From: Citreicella sp. C3M06
GTDB lineage: Bacteria > Pseudomonadota > Alphaproteobacteria > Rhodobacterales > Rhodobacteraceae
Assembly (NCBI RefSeq): GCF_018860705.1
Contig: NZ_JAHKQA010000073.1
Span: 90,383 to 154,382 of the forward strand
DNA: 64,000 nt
Reading direction: 5' to 3'
The notes under the pieces: generated by a model
The model's input: only the letters and a program-made list of their open reading frames with translations
Database searches by the model: none
Told to the model about the DNA's origin: nothing
Made by a program: the position numbers and the translations under genes
Shown: in pieces, positions 1 to 9,310 of the stretch
Layout: the number at the start of each line of letters is the position of its first letter
Position numbering within the stretch: position 1 is the stretch's first letter

Positions 1-382
1 TGTCGGCATAGGCTTCGCCGCGAATGCCGTATTTGGTCAGAAAGCTGGCCGCCTGTGGCAGCAGCACCACATGGGCGCGCACATTTTTCAGCTCTTGCAG
101 CGTCACGCCCGGCAGCGCCATCAACGAGATATGCACCCGCACAAAGGCCTCGCCAACAATGCGCAGGCCGCTTTCGGGCAGCAGGCGGTGGATGTCGGCG
201 ACCCGCCCATAGGTGGTGTTTTCGACCGGCAGCATCGCCAGCGCGGCCTCGCCCGAGCGCACCGCCGCGATGACATCCTCGAAGGTCGCGCAGGGCAGCG
301 GCTCCATATCGGGGCGGGCATTTGCACAGGCTTCATGCGAATAGGCGCCAAGCTCTCCCTGAAAAGCGATACGGTTGCTCAT
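1..382 (-). CDS. pheA: Prephenate dehydratase, N-terminal part (runs off the window)
   Basis: This gene starts at the ATG at 382 and reads out of the left edge, so only about 127 N-terminal residues are visible. They begin MSNRIAFQGELGAYSHEAC and continue with a segment containing AMLPVENTTYGRV, the hallmark of the periplasmic-binding-like catalytic domain of prephenate dehydratase, which converts prephenate to phenylpyruvate in phenylalanine synthesis. The ACT regulatory domain expected at the C terminus lies outside the window. There is no chorismate mutase domain in front, so this is the monofunctional alphaproteobacterial type. It is divergent from the cytochrome gene at 516, an arrangement common in Rhodobacteraceae. 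Confidence 0.92.
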   Translation of the reverse strand, partial: MSNRIAFQGELGAYSHEACANARPDMEPLPCATFEDVIAAVRSGEAALAMLPVENTTYGRVADIHRLLPESGLRIVGEAFVRVHISLMALPGVTLQELKNVRAHVVLLPQAASFLTKYGIRGEAYAD

Positions 383-515
383 GTCATACTCATCCGGTCA
401 GTGATGTTTTGCACACGCAATGCGGTTGGTGCACATTTGGTCGCGCCTCATATACCTTGCCAGAAACCATGGGAACCCGTAGAAAACCGCGAGGAGAACT
501 TAGGGATACGCGATC

Positions 516-1028
516 ATGTTCGACACGATGACGATGACCAAGGCCGTTGGCGGCGCATGTGGCGCGCTTCTGGTCTACCTGCTGGGCAGCTGGGTTGGTG
601 AATCCCTGTACAGCATGGGTGGCCATGGCGAAGAACACGCGGCGGCCTATGTGATCGACACCGGCAGCGAGGGCGGCGGCGCCGAAGAGGAAGCCCCGGT
701 CGATTTCGCCACCCTCATGGCCAGCGCCGATGCCGGCGCGGGCGAGAAAGTGTTCGGCAAGTGCCGCGCCTGCCACAAGGTTGACGGCAGCAATGCCACC
801 GGCCCGCATCTTGACGGCGTGGTGAGCCGCCCGGTCAACGCGGTCGACGGCTTCAACTATTCCGGCGCGCTGCTGCAGGTTGGCGACACATGGACGCCCG
901 AGAACCTGTTCAACTTCCTCGAAAGCCCCAAGGCGGCTGCTCCGGGCACCACCATGAGCTTTGCCGGGCTGAGAAAGCCCGAAGACCGGGTGAACCTGAT
1001 CGCCTATCTCGACGGTCTCGACGGCTGA
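516..1028 (+). CDS. cycM: Membrane-anchored cytochrome c (c-y / c552 type)
   Basis: The 170-residue protein has an uncleaved N-terminal membrane anchor (about residues 8-28), an acidic Glu/Gly/Ala-rich linker (about 35-65) and one class I cytochrome c domain with a single haem site CRACH. A Met in TTMSFAGL is the likely sixth ligand. Membrane-anchored cytochromes of this design (c-y in Rhodobacter, c552/CycM in Paracoccus) carry electrons from the bc1 complex to terminal oxidases without diffusing away. The cbb3 oxidase genes 10 kb downstream are plausible partners. The start is supported by GAGGAG and AGGG stretches upstream. The symbol is assigned from architecture, linker and the neighbouring prephenate dehydratase gene. 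Confidence 0.87.
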   Translation: MFDTMTMTKAVGGACGALLVYLLGSWVGESLYSMGGHGEEHAAAYVIDTGSEGGGAEEEAPVDFATLMASADAGAGEKVFGKCRACHKVDGSNATGPHLDGVVSRPVNAVDGFNYSGALLQVGDTWTPENLFNFLESPKAAAPGTTMSFAGLRKPEDRVNLIAYLDGLDG

Positions 1029-1246
1029 TCGACACCGGCACAAGGCAGGGGACAGGGGGCCGCGGATCGTCTCGGCCCTTGCGATACCGGACCGCCCAGC
1101 TGCAAGATCGCCCGGCACATCGCGGGGCGATCACGCAAACTCTAGCAATGATCGCTTGAACATGGCCCTGTGGCTCTCGTAGCTTGCACAGGCGGCAGAC
1201 TGCCGCCGAACGGACTCGCCACAACAGCCACAGACAGGGAGATCTC

Positions 1247-3139
1247 ATGATCCGGACGACGCGCGCCGCAGCCACCCGACCCGCCCGTTTCTTTGGATCT
1301 TCGATCCCCAAGTTTGGCCTTGCGCTTGCTCTGGCCCTTGCCACCCCGGCGCTGGCACAGGATGACACCGTCATTCACGCCCATGGCGTGTCGTCCTTTG
1401 GCGAGCTGAAATACCCCGAAGGCTTCGCGCATTTCGATTACGTCAACCCGGACGCCCCCAAGGGCGGCGAGATGTCGACATGGGCCTTCGGCACCTTCGA
1501 CAGCCTGACGCCGTTCATCCTCAAGGGTAACGCTGCGGCGCTGTCTTCGGTGTTCTACGACAGCCTGCTGACCGGCACACTGGACGAACCCGACAGCATG
1601 TACGGCCTGCTGGCAAGCAGCGTGGAATACCCCGAAAGCCGCGAGTGGATCATCTTTCACATGCGCCCCGAGGCCAGATTCCGCGACGGCTCGCCTGTCA
1701 CCGCGCAGGACGTGGTGTTCAGCTTCGAGACGCTGGTCGACAAGGGCCTGCCCAGCTTCAGGGTGCAGTTCAAGGACATCCTCGGCGCCGAGGCGCTGGA
1801 CGCCCATACGGTGAAATTCACCTTCAACCCCGACGGGCCGCTGCGCGAATTGCTGATGACGGCGGGCGGGCTGCCGGTATTCTCGAAAGACTGGTACGCG
1901 GATCGCGACTTTGCCGAAAGCAGCCTCGAGCCGCCGATGGGATCGGGCCAGTACGAATTGCTGTCGGTCGACCCGGGGCGCTCGGTCGCCTACAAGCGGC
2001 GCGACGATTACTGGGGCAAGGATCTGCCGGTGAATGTCGGGCAGAACAATTTCGACGTGCTGCGCGTCGAATATTTCGCCGATTACACCACCGCCTTCGA
2101 GGCGTTCAAGGGCGGCGCCTATACCTACCGCGAGGAATTCCTGTCGAAGCTCTGGGCCACCGGCTATGATTTCCCTGCCACGCAGGACGGCACGATCAAG
2201 GTCGACACCCTGCCCGATGGTCGCCCGGCGGGCACGCAGGGGTTCTTTTTCAACCTGCGCCGCGACAAGTTTGCCGATCCGCGCGTGCGCGAGGCAATCG
2301 GCATGGCGTTCAATTTCGAATGGTCCAATGAAAGCCTGTTCTACGGGCTTTACGAGCGCACCGACAGCTTCTGGGAAAACTCGCAGACGCTTCAGGCGAC
2401 GGGGATGCCCTCGCCCGAGGAACTGGAATTGCTTGAACCGCTGCGCGAGTACATCCCCGAAACCGTGTTCAGCGAACCGGCCTATGTGCCCCCGGTGTCC
2501 AGCGCCGAAGACCTTGCCGACCGCCGCAGCCTGCGCGCGGCCGGCAAGCTGCTTGAAGATGCGGGCTGGATCGTCGGCGATGACGGCTTCCGTTACAAGG
2601 ACGGCCAGCGGCTGACCCTCGAGGTGCTCAACGACAGCCCCTCGTTCGACCGCATCATCAACCCGATGATCGACAACCTCGGGCGGCTGGGGATCGAAGC
2701 GACAGCCAACCGCGTCGATTCCGCCGAAGCGCAGGAGCGCGAAAAGAACTTCAACTTCGATATCGTCACCCAGCGCTTTGCCATGAGCCAGACCCCCGGC
2801 GACGAGCTGCGCTCGGTCTTTGGCTCGGAAACCGCCGATGTGCCCGGCTCGATGAACACCGCGGGGCTCAAGAACGAGGCGGTCGACCGGCTGATCCGCA
2901 TCATCGCCGATGCCGAAAGCCGCGAAGACATGACCGTGGCGGTGCATGCGCTAGACCGGGTGCTGCGGGCGCTGCACATCTGGGTGCCGCAATGGTACAA
3001 GGGCGTGCACAACATCGCCTATCTGGATGTTTATGACCGCCCCTCCGACACGCCGCCCCCGCAAGGGCTGGGCGAGATGTCGATCTGGTGGTGGGATACG
3101 GCCAAGGCCGACGCGCTGCGCGCTGCAGGAAAGCTGTAA
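1247..3139 (+). CDS. yejA: ABC transporter substrate-binding protein, YejA-like (SBP family 5)
   Basis: A 630-residue periplasmic binding protein of the peptide/nickel family. The ATG at 1247 is preferred over the in-frame ATG at 1184 because it follows GGGAGA and gives a twin-Arg-like/Sec signal peptide ending near TPALAQ. The mature start has the YejA-type pattern FAHFDYVNPDAPKGG. It is slightly longer than E. coli YejA (about 604). It is the first gene of a tight operon with yejB, yejE and yejF, which identifies it as the receptor of an importer for oligopeptides or microcin C-like compounds. The natural substrate cannot be read from sequence. Confidence 0.92.
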   Translation: MIRTTRAAATRPARFFGSSIPKFGLALALALATPALAQDDTVIHAHGVSSFGELKYPEGFAHFDYVNPDAPKGGEMSTWAFGTFDSLTPFILKGNAAALSSVFYDSLLTGTLDEPDSMYGLLASSVEYPESREWIIFHMRPEARFRDGSPVTAQDVVFSFETLVDKGLPSFRVQFKDILGAEALDAHTVKFTFNPDGPLRELLMTAGGLPVFSKDWYADRDFAESSLEPPMGSGQYELLSVDPGRSVAYKRRDDYWGKDLPVNVGQNNFDVLRVEYFADYTTAFEAFKGGAYTYREEFLSKLWATGYDFPATQDGTIKVDTLPDGRPAGTQGFFFNLRRDKFADPRVREAIGMAFNFEWSNESLFYGLYERTDSFWENSQTLQATGMPSPEELELLEPLREYIPETVFSEPAYVPPVSSAEDLADRRSLRAAGKLLEDAGWIVGDDGFRYKDGQRLTLEVLNDSPSFDRIINPMIDNLGRLGIEATANRVDSAEAQEREKNFNFDIVTQRFAMSQTPGDELRSVFGSETADVPGSMNTAGLKNEAVDRLIRIIADAESREDMTVAVHALDRVLRALHIWVPQWYKGVHNIAYLDVYDRPSDTPPPQGLGEMSIWWWDTAKADALRAAGKL

Positions 3140-3145
3140 CCCCCT

Positions 3146-4231
3146 ATGGGCGCCTATATTCTCAGACGACTGCTGCTGATCATCCCGACTCTTCTGGGGA
3201 TCATGATCATCAACTTCACGCTGGTTCAATTCGTGCCCGGCGGGCCGATCGAGCAGATCATTGCGCAGGTTCAGGGCGGCGGCGACGTGTTCGAGGGCTT
3301 CTCGGGCGGCGGCGGCGAGGTGGCGGCCGGTGGCGGTGGCGGCGCGGATCAATACGCCGGGGCCCGCGGCTTGCCTGCCGATTTCATCGCCGATCTGGAA
3401 AAGGAATTCGGCTTCGACAAGCCCCCAATCGAACGTTTCCTGACCATGCTGTGGAATTACATGCGTTTCGATTTCGGCGAGAGTTACTTCCGCTCGATCT
3501 CGGTGATCGATCTGGTGATGGAAAAGATGCCGGTGTCGATCTCGCTGGGCCTGTGGTCGACGCTGATCGCCTATATCATCTCGATCCCGCTGGGCATCCG
3601 CAAGGCGGTCAAGGATGGCACCGCTTTTGATACATGGACATCCGGCGCGATCATCGTCGCCTATGCGATCCCCGGCTTCCTGTTCGCCATCCTGCTGCTG
3701 GTGCTGTTCGCGGGCGGCTCTTACTGGCAGATTTTCCCCATTCGCGGCCTGACCTCCGACAACTGGGAGGCGCTGAGCTGGCCCGCCAGGATCGCCGATT
3801 ACTTCTGGCACATCACGCTGCCGGTGCTGGCCTCGACCATCTCGGCCTTTGCCACGCTGACGCTGCTGACCAAGAACAGCTTTCTCGACGAGATCAAGAA
3901 ACACTACGTGATGACCGCCCGCGCCAAGGGGCTGACCGAACGCCGGGTGCTGTACGGCCATGTCTTCCGCAACGCCATGCTGATCGTCATCGCAGGCTTT
4001 CCGGCGGTGTTCATCGGGGTGTTCTTTTCCGGCAGCCTGATCATCGAGACGATCTTTTCGCTCGACGGGCTTGGCCGGCTGGGCTTTGAGGCCGCGGTGG
4101 CGCGCGATTACCCGGTGATCTTCGGCACGCTGTTCATATTCGGCCTCATTGGCCTTGTGGTCGGCATCCTGTCGGACCTGATGTATGTCCTCGTCGATCC
4201 GCGCATCGACTTCGAAAAGCGCGAGGGCTGA
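3146..4231 (+). CDS. yejB: Peptide ABC transporter permease, YejB-like
   Basis: A 361-residue inner-membrane permease starting [20 protein letters not shown], the usual first transmembrane segment of OppB-type subunits. A Gly/Ala-rich loop (about residues 50-75, including [16 protein letters not shown]) precedes the conserved periplasmic domain. This insert is typical of YejB rather than OppB. The coupling motif for the ATPase (EAAVARDYP region) lies near residue 320, followed by the last membrane span. It starts 6 nt after yejA and is followed one base later by yejE, so the genes are surely cotranscribed. It is close in length to E. coli YejB. Confidence 0.93.
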   Translation: MGAYILRRLLLIIPTLLGIMIINFTLVQFVPGGPIEQIIAQVQGGGDVFEGFSGGGGEVAAGGGGGADQYAGARGLPADFIADLEKEFGFDKPPIERFLTMLWNYMRFDFGESYFRSISVIDLVMEKMPVSISLGLWSTLIAYIISIPLGIRKAVKDGTAFDTWTSGAIIVAYAIPGFLFAILLLVLFAGGSYWQIFPIRGLTSDNWEALSWPARIADYFWHITLPVLASTISAFATLTLLTKNSFLDEIKKHYVMTARAKGLTERRVLYGHVFRNAMLIVIAGFPAVFIGVFFSGSLIIETIFSLDGLGRLGFEAAVARDYPVIFGTLFIFGLIGLVVGILSDLMYVLVDPRIDFEKREG

Positions 4232-4232
4232 G

Positions 4233-5414
4233 ATGAGCTACGAATCCTCTCCGCTGCGCCCCAACCCCGAACCGGGCGCAGGCCCGATCCCGCAGAGCCG
4301 GGCGCGCTTTGCCCTGTCGCCGCTGAACGCGCGGCGCTGGCGCAATTTCCGCCGCAACGGGCGGGCGTTCTGGTCGCTGGTGATCTTCACCATCCTGTTC
4401 ACCCTGTCGCTGTTCGCCGAGTTCATCGCCAACGACAAGCCGATCCTCGTGAACTATCGCGGCGAGTACCGGATGCCGATCTTCAGCTTTTACGCCGAGA
4501 CCGACTTTGGCGGCGATTTCCGCACCGAGGCCGCCTATCAGGACCCCGAAGTCAAATGCCTGATCCGCACCGGCGGGCTCGAGGCCTGTTTCGATGACCC
4601 CGACGGGCTGATCGCAAAGGTCGACGCGGGCGAGGATCTTGGCATTGATGCCCAGCCCGGCTGGATGCTCTGGCCGGTGATCCCCTACAGCTTCAACACC
4701 CCGGTGGATCGCCCGGGCGCCGCCCCCCTGCCCCCGAACGCGCAGAACTGGCTGGGCACCGATGACACCAAGCGCGATGTCGCGGCGCGGGTGCTGTACG
4801 GGTTTCGCCTGTCGATCCTGTTTACTTTGATCGTGACGGTCTGCGCCTCGCTGATCGGCATCATCGCCGGGGCGCTTCAGGGCTATTTCGGCGGCTGGCT
4901 CGACCTGATCTTTCAGCGGGTGATCGAGATCTGGTCATCGACCCCGTCGCTCTACATCATCATCATCCTCTTCGCCATTCTGGGCCGCAGTTTCTGGCTT
5001 CTGGTATTCCTGACCATCGCCTTTGGCTGGACGGCGCTGGTGGGCGTGGTGCGCGCCGAATTCCTGCGCGCGCGCAACCTTGAATACGTGCGCGCGGCCA
5101 AGGCGCTGGGGGTCAGCAACACCGTCATCATGTTCCGCCATATGCTGCCCAACGCCATGGTCGCCACCCTGACCATGCTGCCGTTCATCGTCACCGGCAC
5201 GATTTCCACGCTGGCGGGGCTGGATTTCCTTGGCTTCGGGCTGCCGTCTTCGGCGCCGTCGCTGGGCGAGCTGACGCTTCAGGCGAAACAGAACCTGCAA
5301 GCGCCGTGGCTTGCCTTTACCGCCTTTACCGTGTTCGCGCTGATGCTCTCGCTGCTGGTCTTCATCTTTGAAGGCGTGCGCGATGCGTTCGACCCAAGGA
5401 AGACCTTTTCATGA
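4233..5414 (+). CDS. yejE: Peptide ABC transporter permease, YejE-like
   Basis: The second permease subunit, 393 residues. The ATG at 4233 (MSYESSPLRPNPEP) lies one base after the yejB stop and is preferred over an upstream ATG inside yejB. After a cytoplasmic N terminus, the first membrane span is at about residues 44-64. A periplasmic domain (about 70-180) carries the Yej-specific insert, and the DppC-like core contains the coupling sequence EYVRAAKALGVS at about 285-296. The protein pairs with YejB to form the channel. Its last four bases (ATGA) overlap the start of yejF, which indicates translational coupling. Confidence 0.93.
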   Translation: MSYESSPLRPNPEPGAGPIPQSRARFALSPLNARRWRNFRRNGRAFWSLVIFTILFTLSLFAEFIANDKPILVNYRGEYRMPIFSFYAETDFGGDFRTEAAYQDPEVKCLIRTGGLEACFDDPDGLIAKVDAGEDLGIDAQPGWMLWPVIPYSFNTPVDRPGAAPLPPNAQNWLGTDDTKRDVAARVLYGFRLSILFTLIVTVCASLIGIIAGALQGYFGGWLDLIFQRVIEIWSSTPSLYIIIILFAILGRSFWLLVFLTIAFGWTALVGVVRAEFLRARNLEYVRAAKALGVSNTVIMFRHMLPNAMVATLTMLPFIVTGTISTLAGLDFLGFGLPSSAPSLGELTLQAKQNLQAPWLAFTAFTVFALMLSLLVFIFEGVRDAFDPRKTFS

Positions 5415-7000
5415 CCCTGCTCGATGTGCGCGACCTGAAGGTGAGCTTCCGGCAGGATGGCAAGACCTCGCAAGCGGTCAAGGGCGTGTCGTTTTCGCTC
5501 GCCAAAGGCGAGACGGTGGCGCTGGTCGGCGAAAGCGGCTCTGGCAAATCGGTGACGGCGCTGTCGACGGTGTCGCTGCTGGGGGATTCCGCGCAGGTCG
5601 AAGGCTCGGTGCAGTACAAGGGGGCCGAGATGATCGGTGCCTCGCCAGCCAAGCTGCGCGCGGTGCGCGGCAATGACATCAGCTTCATCTTTCAGGAACC
5701 GATGACCTCGCTCAACCCGCTGCACACGCTGGAAAAGCAGCTCGGCGAAAGCCTTGCGCTGCATCAGGGGCTGGTGGGCGATGCGGCGCGGGCACGCATT
5801 CTGGAGCTGCTGACCAAGGTCGGCATCCGCGAGCCGGAAAGCCGGCTGTCGGCCTATCCGCACCAGCTTTCGGGCGGGCAGCGTCAGCGGGTGATGATCG
5901 CCATGGCGCTGGCCAATGGGCCGGATCTGCTGATCGCTGACGAGCCGACAACGGCGCTGGACGTGACCATTCAGGCGCAGATCTTAGAGTTGCTGGCTGA
6001 GCTGAAGCGCTCGATGGGGCTGTCGATGCTGTTCATCACCCATGACCTGAACATCGTGCGCAAGATCGCCGACCGGGTTTGCGTGATGAAACAGGGCGAG
6101 ATCGTCGAGCAGGGCCCAACGGGCGAGCTCTTCGCCAACCCGCAGCACCCCTATACGCAGATGTTGATTTCCGCCGAAAGCAGCGGCCAGCCGAACCCGG
6201 TTGCGCCCGATGCCGAAGAGGTGGCGCGCACCGACAAGTTGAAGATCTGGTTCCCGATCCAGCGCGGCTTTCTGAAAAAGACGGTTGGCCATGTCAAGGC
6301 GGTGAACGAGGCCAGCTTTGCCGTGCGCGCCGGTGAAACCGTCGGCATCGTCGGTGAATCTGGCTCGGGCAAGACCACGCTGGCGCTGGCGGTGATGCGG
6401 CTGATCGCATCAGAGGGCGGCATCACTTATCGCGGCCGCGACGTGCGCGGCTGGTCGACCCGCGAATTGCGCCGCCTGCGCAGCGAAATGCAGATCGTGT
6501 TTCAGGACCCGTTCGGCTCGCTCTCGCCGCGCATGACCTGCGAGCAGATCATCGCCGAGGGGCTGGGCGTGCATGGCTCGCCCGATGGCAAACCGGCGGC
6601 GCAGGCGGTCGAAGAGGTGATGCGCGAGGTTGGGCTCGATCCGGCGACAAAGCACCGCTACCCGCATGAATTCTCGGGCGGGCAGCGCCAGCGCATCGCC
6701 ATCGCGCGGGCCATGGTACTGCGGCCCCGGCTGGTGGTGCTGGACGAGCCGACCTCGGCGCTGGACATGACGGTGCAGGTGCAGATCGTTGAGCTGCTGC
6801 GCGAATTGCAGCGCAAGTATGATCTGGCCTACCTGTTCATCTCGCACGACCTGAAGGTGGTGCAGGCGATGTCGCACAAGATCATCGTGATGAAACAGGG
6901 CGACGTGGTCGAAACCGGCGAGGCGGCAGCGATCTTTTCCAATCCGCAGACGGCCTATACCCGCAAGCTGTTCGCGGCGGCCTTTGATCTGGCGGGGTAG
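5411..7000 (+). CDS. yejF: Peptide ABC transporter, fused double ATPase YejF
   Basis: A 529-residue protein with two ABC ATPase modules in tandem (about residues 1-255 and 275-525). Each has a Walker A GESGSGK motif (near 41 and 317), a signature motif (LSGGQRQR near 153, FSGGQRQR near 417) and Walker B followed by DEPT. Single-chain double ATPases of exactly this length are characteristic of YejF, whereas Opp/Dpp systems use separate D and F subunits. It powers import through YejB-YejE. It overlaps yejE by 4 bases and ends the operon, meeting hemN tail to tail 28 bases further on. Confidence 0.95.
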   Translation: MTLLDVRDLKVSFRQDGKTSQAVKGVSFSLAKGETVALVGESGSGKSVTALSTVSLLGDSAQVEGSVQYKGAEMIGASPAKLRAVRGNDISFIFQEPMTSLNPLHTLEKQLGESLALHQGLVGDAARARILELLTKVGIREPESRLSAYPHQLSGGQRQRVMIAMALANGPDLLIADEPTTALDVTIQAQILELLAELKRSMGLSMLFITHDLNIVRKIADRVCVMKQGEIVEQGPTGELFANPQHPYTQMLISAESSGQPNPVAPDAEEVARTDKLKIWFPIQRGFLKKTVGHVKAVNEASFAVRAGETVGIVGESGSGKTTLALAVMRLIASEGGITYRGRDVRGWSTRELRRLRSEMQIVFQDPFGSLSPRMTCEQIIAEGLGVHGSPDGKPAAQAVEEVMREVGLDPATKHRYPHEFSGGQRQRIAIARAMVLRPRLVVLDEPTSALDMTVQVQIVELLRELQRKYDLAYLFISHDLKVVQAMSHKIIVMKQGDVVETGEAAAIFSNPQTAYTRKLFAAAFDLAG

Positions 7001-7028
7001 CCCCGCGCGCGGCTGATTTCGACGGCGC

Positions 7029-8384
7029 TCAGATCGCCGAACTGTGCTTTGCCTTGGCCGTATCGTAGCTGTCGAAGGCGCGCGCGACGAGGCGGGTCAG
7101 CGGGCGGGCGTCTTGGGGGATGAACAGCCCCTCGCTGCTCACCCTGAGCAGCCCGTCGAACGCGTCATTCACCTTTGCATAGATTGCAGCAAGCGCTTCG
7201 CGCTCGGCGCCGTAAGAGCGCACCAGCTCGTCGTTGCGCGTGTGGAAGTCACACATCAGCATTTCGATCATGCGGGCGCGCAGCCGGTCGTCGCCGCGAA
7301 AGGCATGGCCTCTGGCCGTGGCAAAACCACCGTCGCGCACTGCGCCCTGATAGGCCGAGGTCGACGAGACGTTCTGCGCATAGCCTTGCGGGAAACGCGA
7401 AATCGAAGACGCCCCAAGCCCGATCAACACCTCGGAGGTATCATCGGTATAGCCTTGGAAATTGCGCCGCAGCTTGCCGGTCTTCTGCGCGATGGCCAGC
7501 CCGTCGTCGGGCGCGGCGAAATGGTCGATGCCGATTTCCGCATACCCATCCCAGGCGAACAGCCGGCGCGCGGTCTCGAACAGCGCAAGCCGGTCTTCCG
7601 GGCTGGGCAGCGCGTCAGACGGGATCATCTGCTGGCGCTTGGCCATCCACGGCACATGCGCATAGCCATATAGCGCCACCCGGTCTGGCGCGAAGCTCAG
7701 CAGCTTCTGCACGGTTTCGGTGATGCGCTCGCGGGTCTGATGCGGCAGGCCAAAGAGGATGTCGGCATTCAGGCTCGCCACACCGCGCGCGCGGATCATC
7801 TCGACCGCGTTGCGGGTGATCTCGAAACTTTGCGGGCGGCCGATGGTCTCTTGGATCTGCGCGTTGAAATCCTGCACCCCGATCGAGGCCCGGTTCATCC
7901 CGCCCGCCGCCAGCACATCGAGCCGCGCGCCGTCGATCTCGTTGGGATCGATCTCGACCGAGAATTCGGCATTCTCGGCGAAATCCGCCACCTCCCGGAC
8001 CTTGTCGAGCAGCGCGCGCATCATGTCCGGCGTCAGCAGCGTCGGCGTGCCGCCGCCCCAATGCAGACGCGACAGCTTTACCCCGCGCGGCAGATGCGCC
8101 TTGAGCAGTTCCAGTTCGTCCATCAGCGTTTCGACATACCCCGCCACCGGCGACAGGGTCGTGGTGCCTTGGGTGCGGCAGGCGCAGAACCAGCAGAGCC
8201 TGCGACAGAACGGCACGTGCAGATACAGCGACACTGTACCGTTGGCCGGGATCGCCTCGATCCACGAGGTAAAATCCTGCGCAGACACCGAATTCGAGAA
8301 ATGCGGCGCCGTCGGATAGCTGGTGTACCGGGGCACTTTCGCGTCGAAAAGCCCCAGGTGGGAGAGTTGTGTTCGCGTGATCAT
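7029..8384 (-). CDS. hemN: Oxygen-independent coproporphyrinogen III oxidase
   Basis: A 451-residue radical SAM enzyme that oxidatively decarboxylates coproporphyrinogen III to protoporphyrinogen IX without oxygen. The [4Fe-4S] cysteines are C60, C64 and C67 (PFCRRLCWFCACR), followed by the GGGTPT motif near residue 110. The N terminus GLFDAKVPRYTSYPTAPHF is the HemN-specific block that distinguishes it from HemW. No Shine-Dalgarno sequence precedes the ATG at 8384. The FnrL box at 8420-8433 is centred so that class II activation would place the transcript start at about 8385, which suggests a leaderless message. It is divergent from fnrL, consistent with induction at low oxygen. Confidence 0.95.
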   Translation of the reverse strand: MITRTQLSHLGLFDAKVPRYTSYPTAPHFSNSVSAQDFTSWIEAIPANGTVSLYLHVPFCRRLCWFCACRTQGTTTLSPVAGYVETLMDELELLKAHLPRGVKLSRLHWGGGTPTLLTPDMMRALLDKVREVADFAENAEFSVEIDPNEIDGARLDVLAAGGMNRASIGVQDFNAQIQETIGRPQSFEITRNAVEMIRARGVASLNADILFGLPHQTRERITETVQKLLSFAPDRVALYGYAHVPWMAKRQQMIPSDALPSPEDRLALFETARRLFAWDGYAEIGIDHFAAPDDGLAIAQKTGKLRRNFQGYTDDTSEVLIGLGASSISRFPQGYAQNVSSTSAYQGAVRDGGFATARGHAFRGDDRLRARMIEMLMCDFHTRNDELVRSYGAEREALAAIYAKVNDAFDGLLRVSSEGLFIPQDARPLTRLVARAFDSYDTAKAKHSSAI

Positions 8385-8419
8385 GCGCCTACACTTAGAA
8401 GTGCGCGCAAGCCCATACT

Positions 8420-8433
8420 TTGACCCAGATCAA
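8420..8433. promoter_or_regulatory. FnrL binding site between hemN and fnrL
   Basis: The sequence TTGACCCAGATCAA fits the FNR consensus TTGAT-N4-ATCAA with one mismatch. Its centre (8426.5) is 41.5 bases upstream of a potential hemN start at 8385. It is also 41.5 bases upstream of about 8468, which would give a 14-base fnrL leader. One site could therefore serve both divergent genes, activating hemN and autoregulating fnrL. Confidence 0.8.
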
Positions 8434-8481
8434 GAGCCCCTGCTGCCATGGGGCCTGATCGTCAACAGGACTGTGAACACC

Positions 8482-9228
8482 ATGCTCAACGACCGCAGCC
8501 CTGCATTTTCTCAGGATTGTAACGAATGCCCAATTCGCCACAGGGCGGTCTGTGCCCGTTGCGAAACGGACGAGCTCGCACGCCTGGACGAGATCAAGTA
8601 CTATCGCAGGTTCGAGGCGGGCCAGACGGTGATCTGGTCAGGCGATCGGATGGATTTCGTCGGCTCGGTGGTGTCGGGCATCGCCACGCTGACGCAGACT
8701 ATGGAAGACGGGCGCACACAGATGGTCGGCCTGTTGCTGCCGTCGGATTTCGTCGGGCGGCCGGGCCGCAACGCGGCGGCCTATGACGTGACCGCCACCA
8801 CCGATCTGGTGATGTGCTGTTTCCGCAAGACGCCGTTCGAAGACCTGATGAACCGCACGCCCCACATCGCGCAGCGCCTGCTGGAAATGACGCTGGACGA
8901 GCTTGACGCCGCCCGCGAATGGATGCTGGTGCTGGGCCGCAAGACCGCGCGGGAAAAGATCGCCTCGTTGCTGTCGATCATCGCCCGCCGCGATGCGTCG
9001 ATCAACCTGCGCAGCGCCACTGGCGATGTCGTGTTCGACCTGCCGCTCACCCGCGAGGCGATGGCCGATTACCTTGGCCTGACGCTGGAAACCGTGTCGC
9101 GGCAGATCTCTGCGCTGCGAAAGGACGGGGTGATCGCGCTGGAAGGCAAGCGCCACGTCACCGTGCCCGACATGACGCGTCTGCTGGAAGAAGCGGGCGA
9201 CGACGCCGATGGCGGCGTTTTCGCCTGA
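8482..9228 (+). CDS. fnrL: Oxygen-sensing Crp/Fnr regulator FnrL
   Basis: With the ATG at 8482 the protein is 248 residues, the same length as Rhodobacter FnrL. The cysteines expected to hold the oxygen-labile [4Fe-4S] cluster are C13, C16, C24 and C27 near the N terminus and C112/C113 in the sensor domain. The C-terminal winged helix has recognition helix ETVSRQIS, matching the E-xx-SR code for TTGAT half sites. Under low oxygen it should dimerise and activate hemN, ccoNOQP, ccoGHIS and probably the usp gene, all with matching boxes in this window. An upstream in-frame ATG at 8323 would start inside hemN and is rejected. Confidence 0.96.
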   Translation: MLNDRSPAFSQDCNECPIRHRAVCARCETDELARLDEIKYYRRFEAGQTVIWSGDRMDFVGSVVSGIATLTQTMEDGRTQMVGLLLPSDFVGRPGRNAAAYDVTATTDLVMCCFRKTPFEDLMNRTPHIAQRLLEMTLDELDAAREWMLVLGRKTAREKIASLLSIIARRDASINLRSATGDVVFDLPLTREAMADYLGLTLETVSRQISALRKDGVIALEGKRHVTVPDMTRLLEEAGDDADGGVFA

Positions 9229-9284
9229 TACCTTCGTGATTAAGCATATGTGTCAGTTGCATCCGGGTGTTTGCGCGGCGATGC

Positions 9285-9302
9285 TGCGTTGATATCAACG
9301 CA
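9285..9302. promoter_or_regulatory. Perfect 18-bp palindrome upstream of the MarR gene
   Basis: TGCGTTGATATCAACGCA is a perfect inverted repeat with no spacer, ending 8 bases before the MarR-family ATG at 9311. MarR dimers bind palindromes of this size, so it is a likely autorepression operator. Its position over the ribosome binding region would block transcription or early elongation. The inner TTGATATCAA also resembles FNR half sites but lacks the required N4 spacer, so FnrL binding is unlikely. Confidence 0.6.
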
Positions 9303-9310
9303 GGCGCAAT

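Noticed and set aside
1142..2947. A 601-codon open frame opposite yejA, and similar long antisense frames opposite ccoN, ccoG, ccoI and the GMC oxidoreductase
   Set aside because: Composition is that of reverse-frame reading of GC-rich genes, and each overlaps a gene with recognisable motifs.
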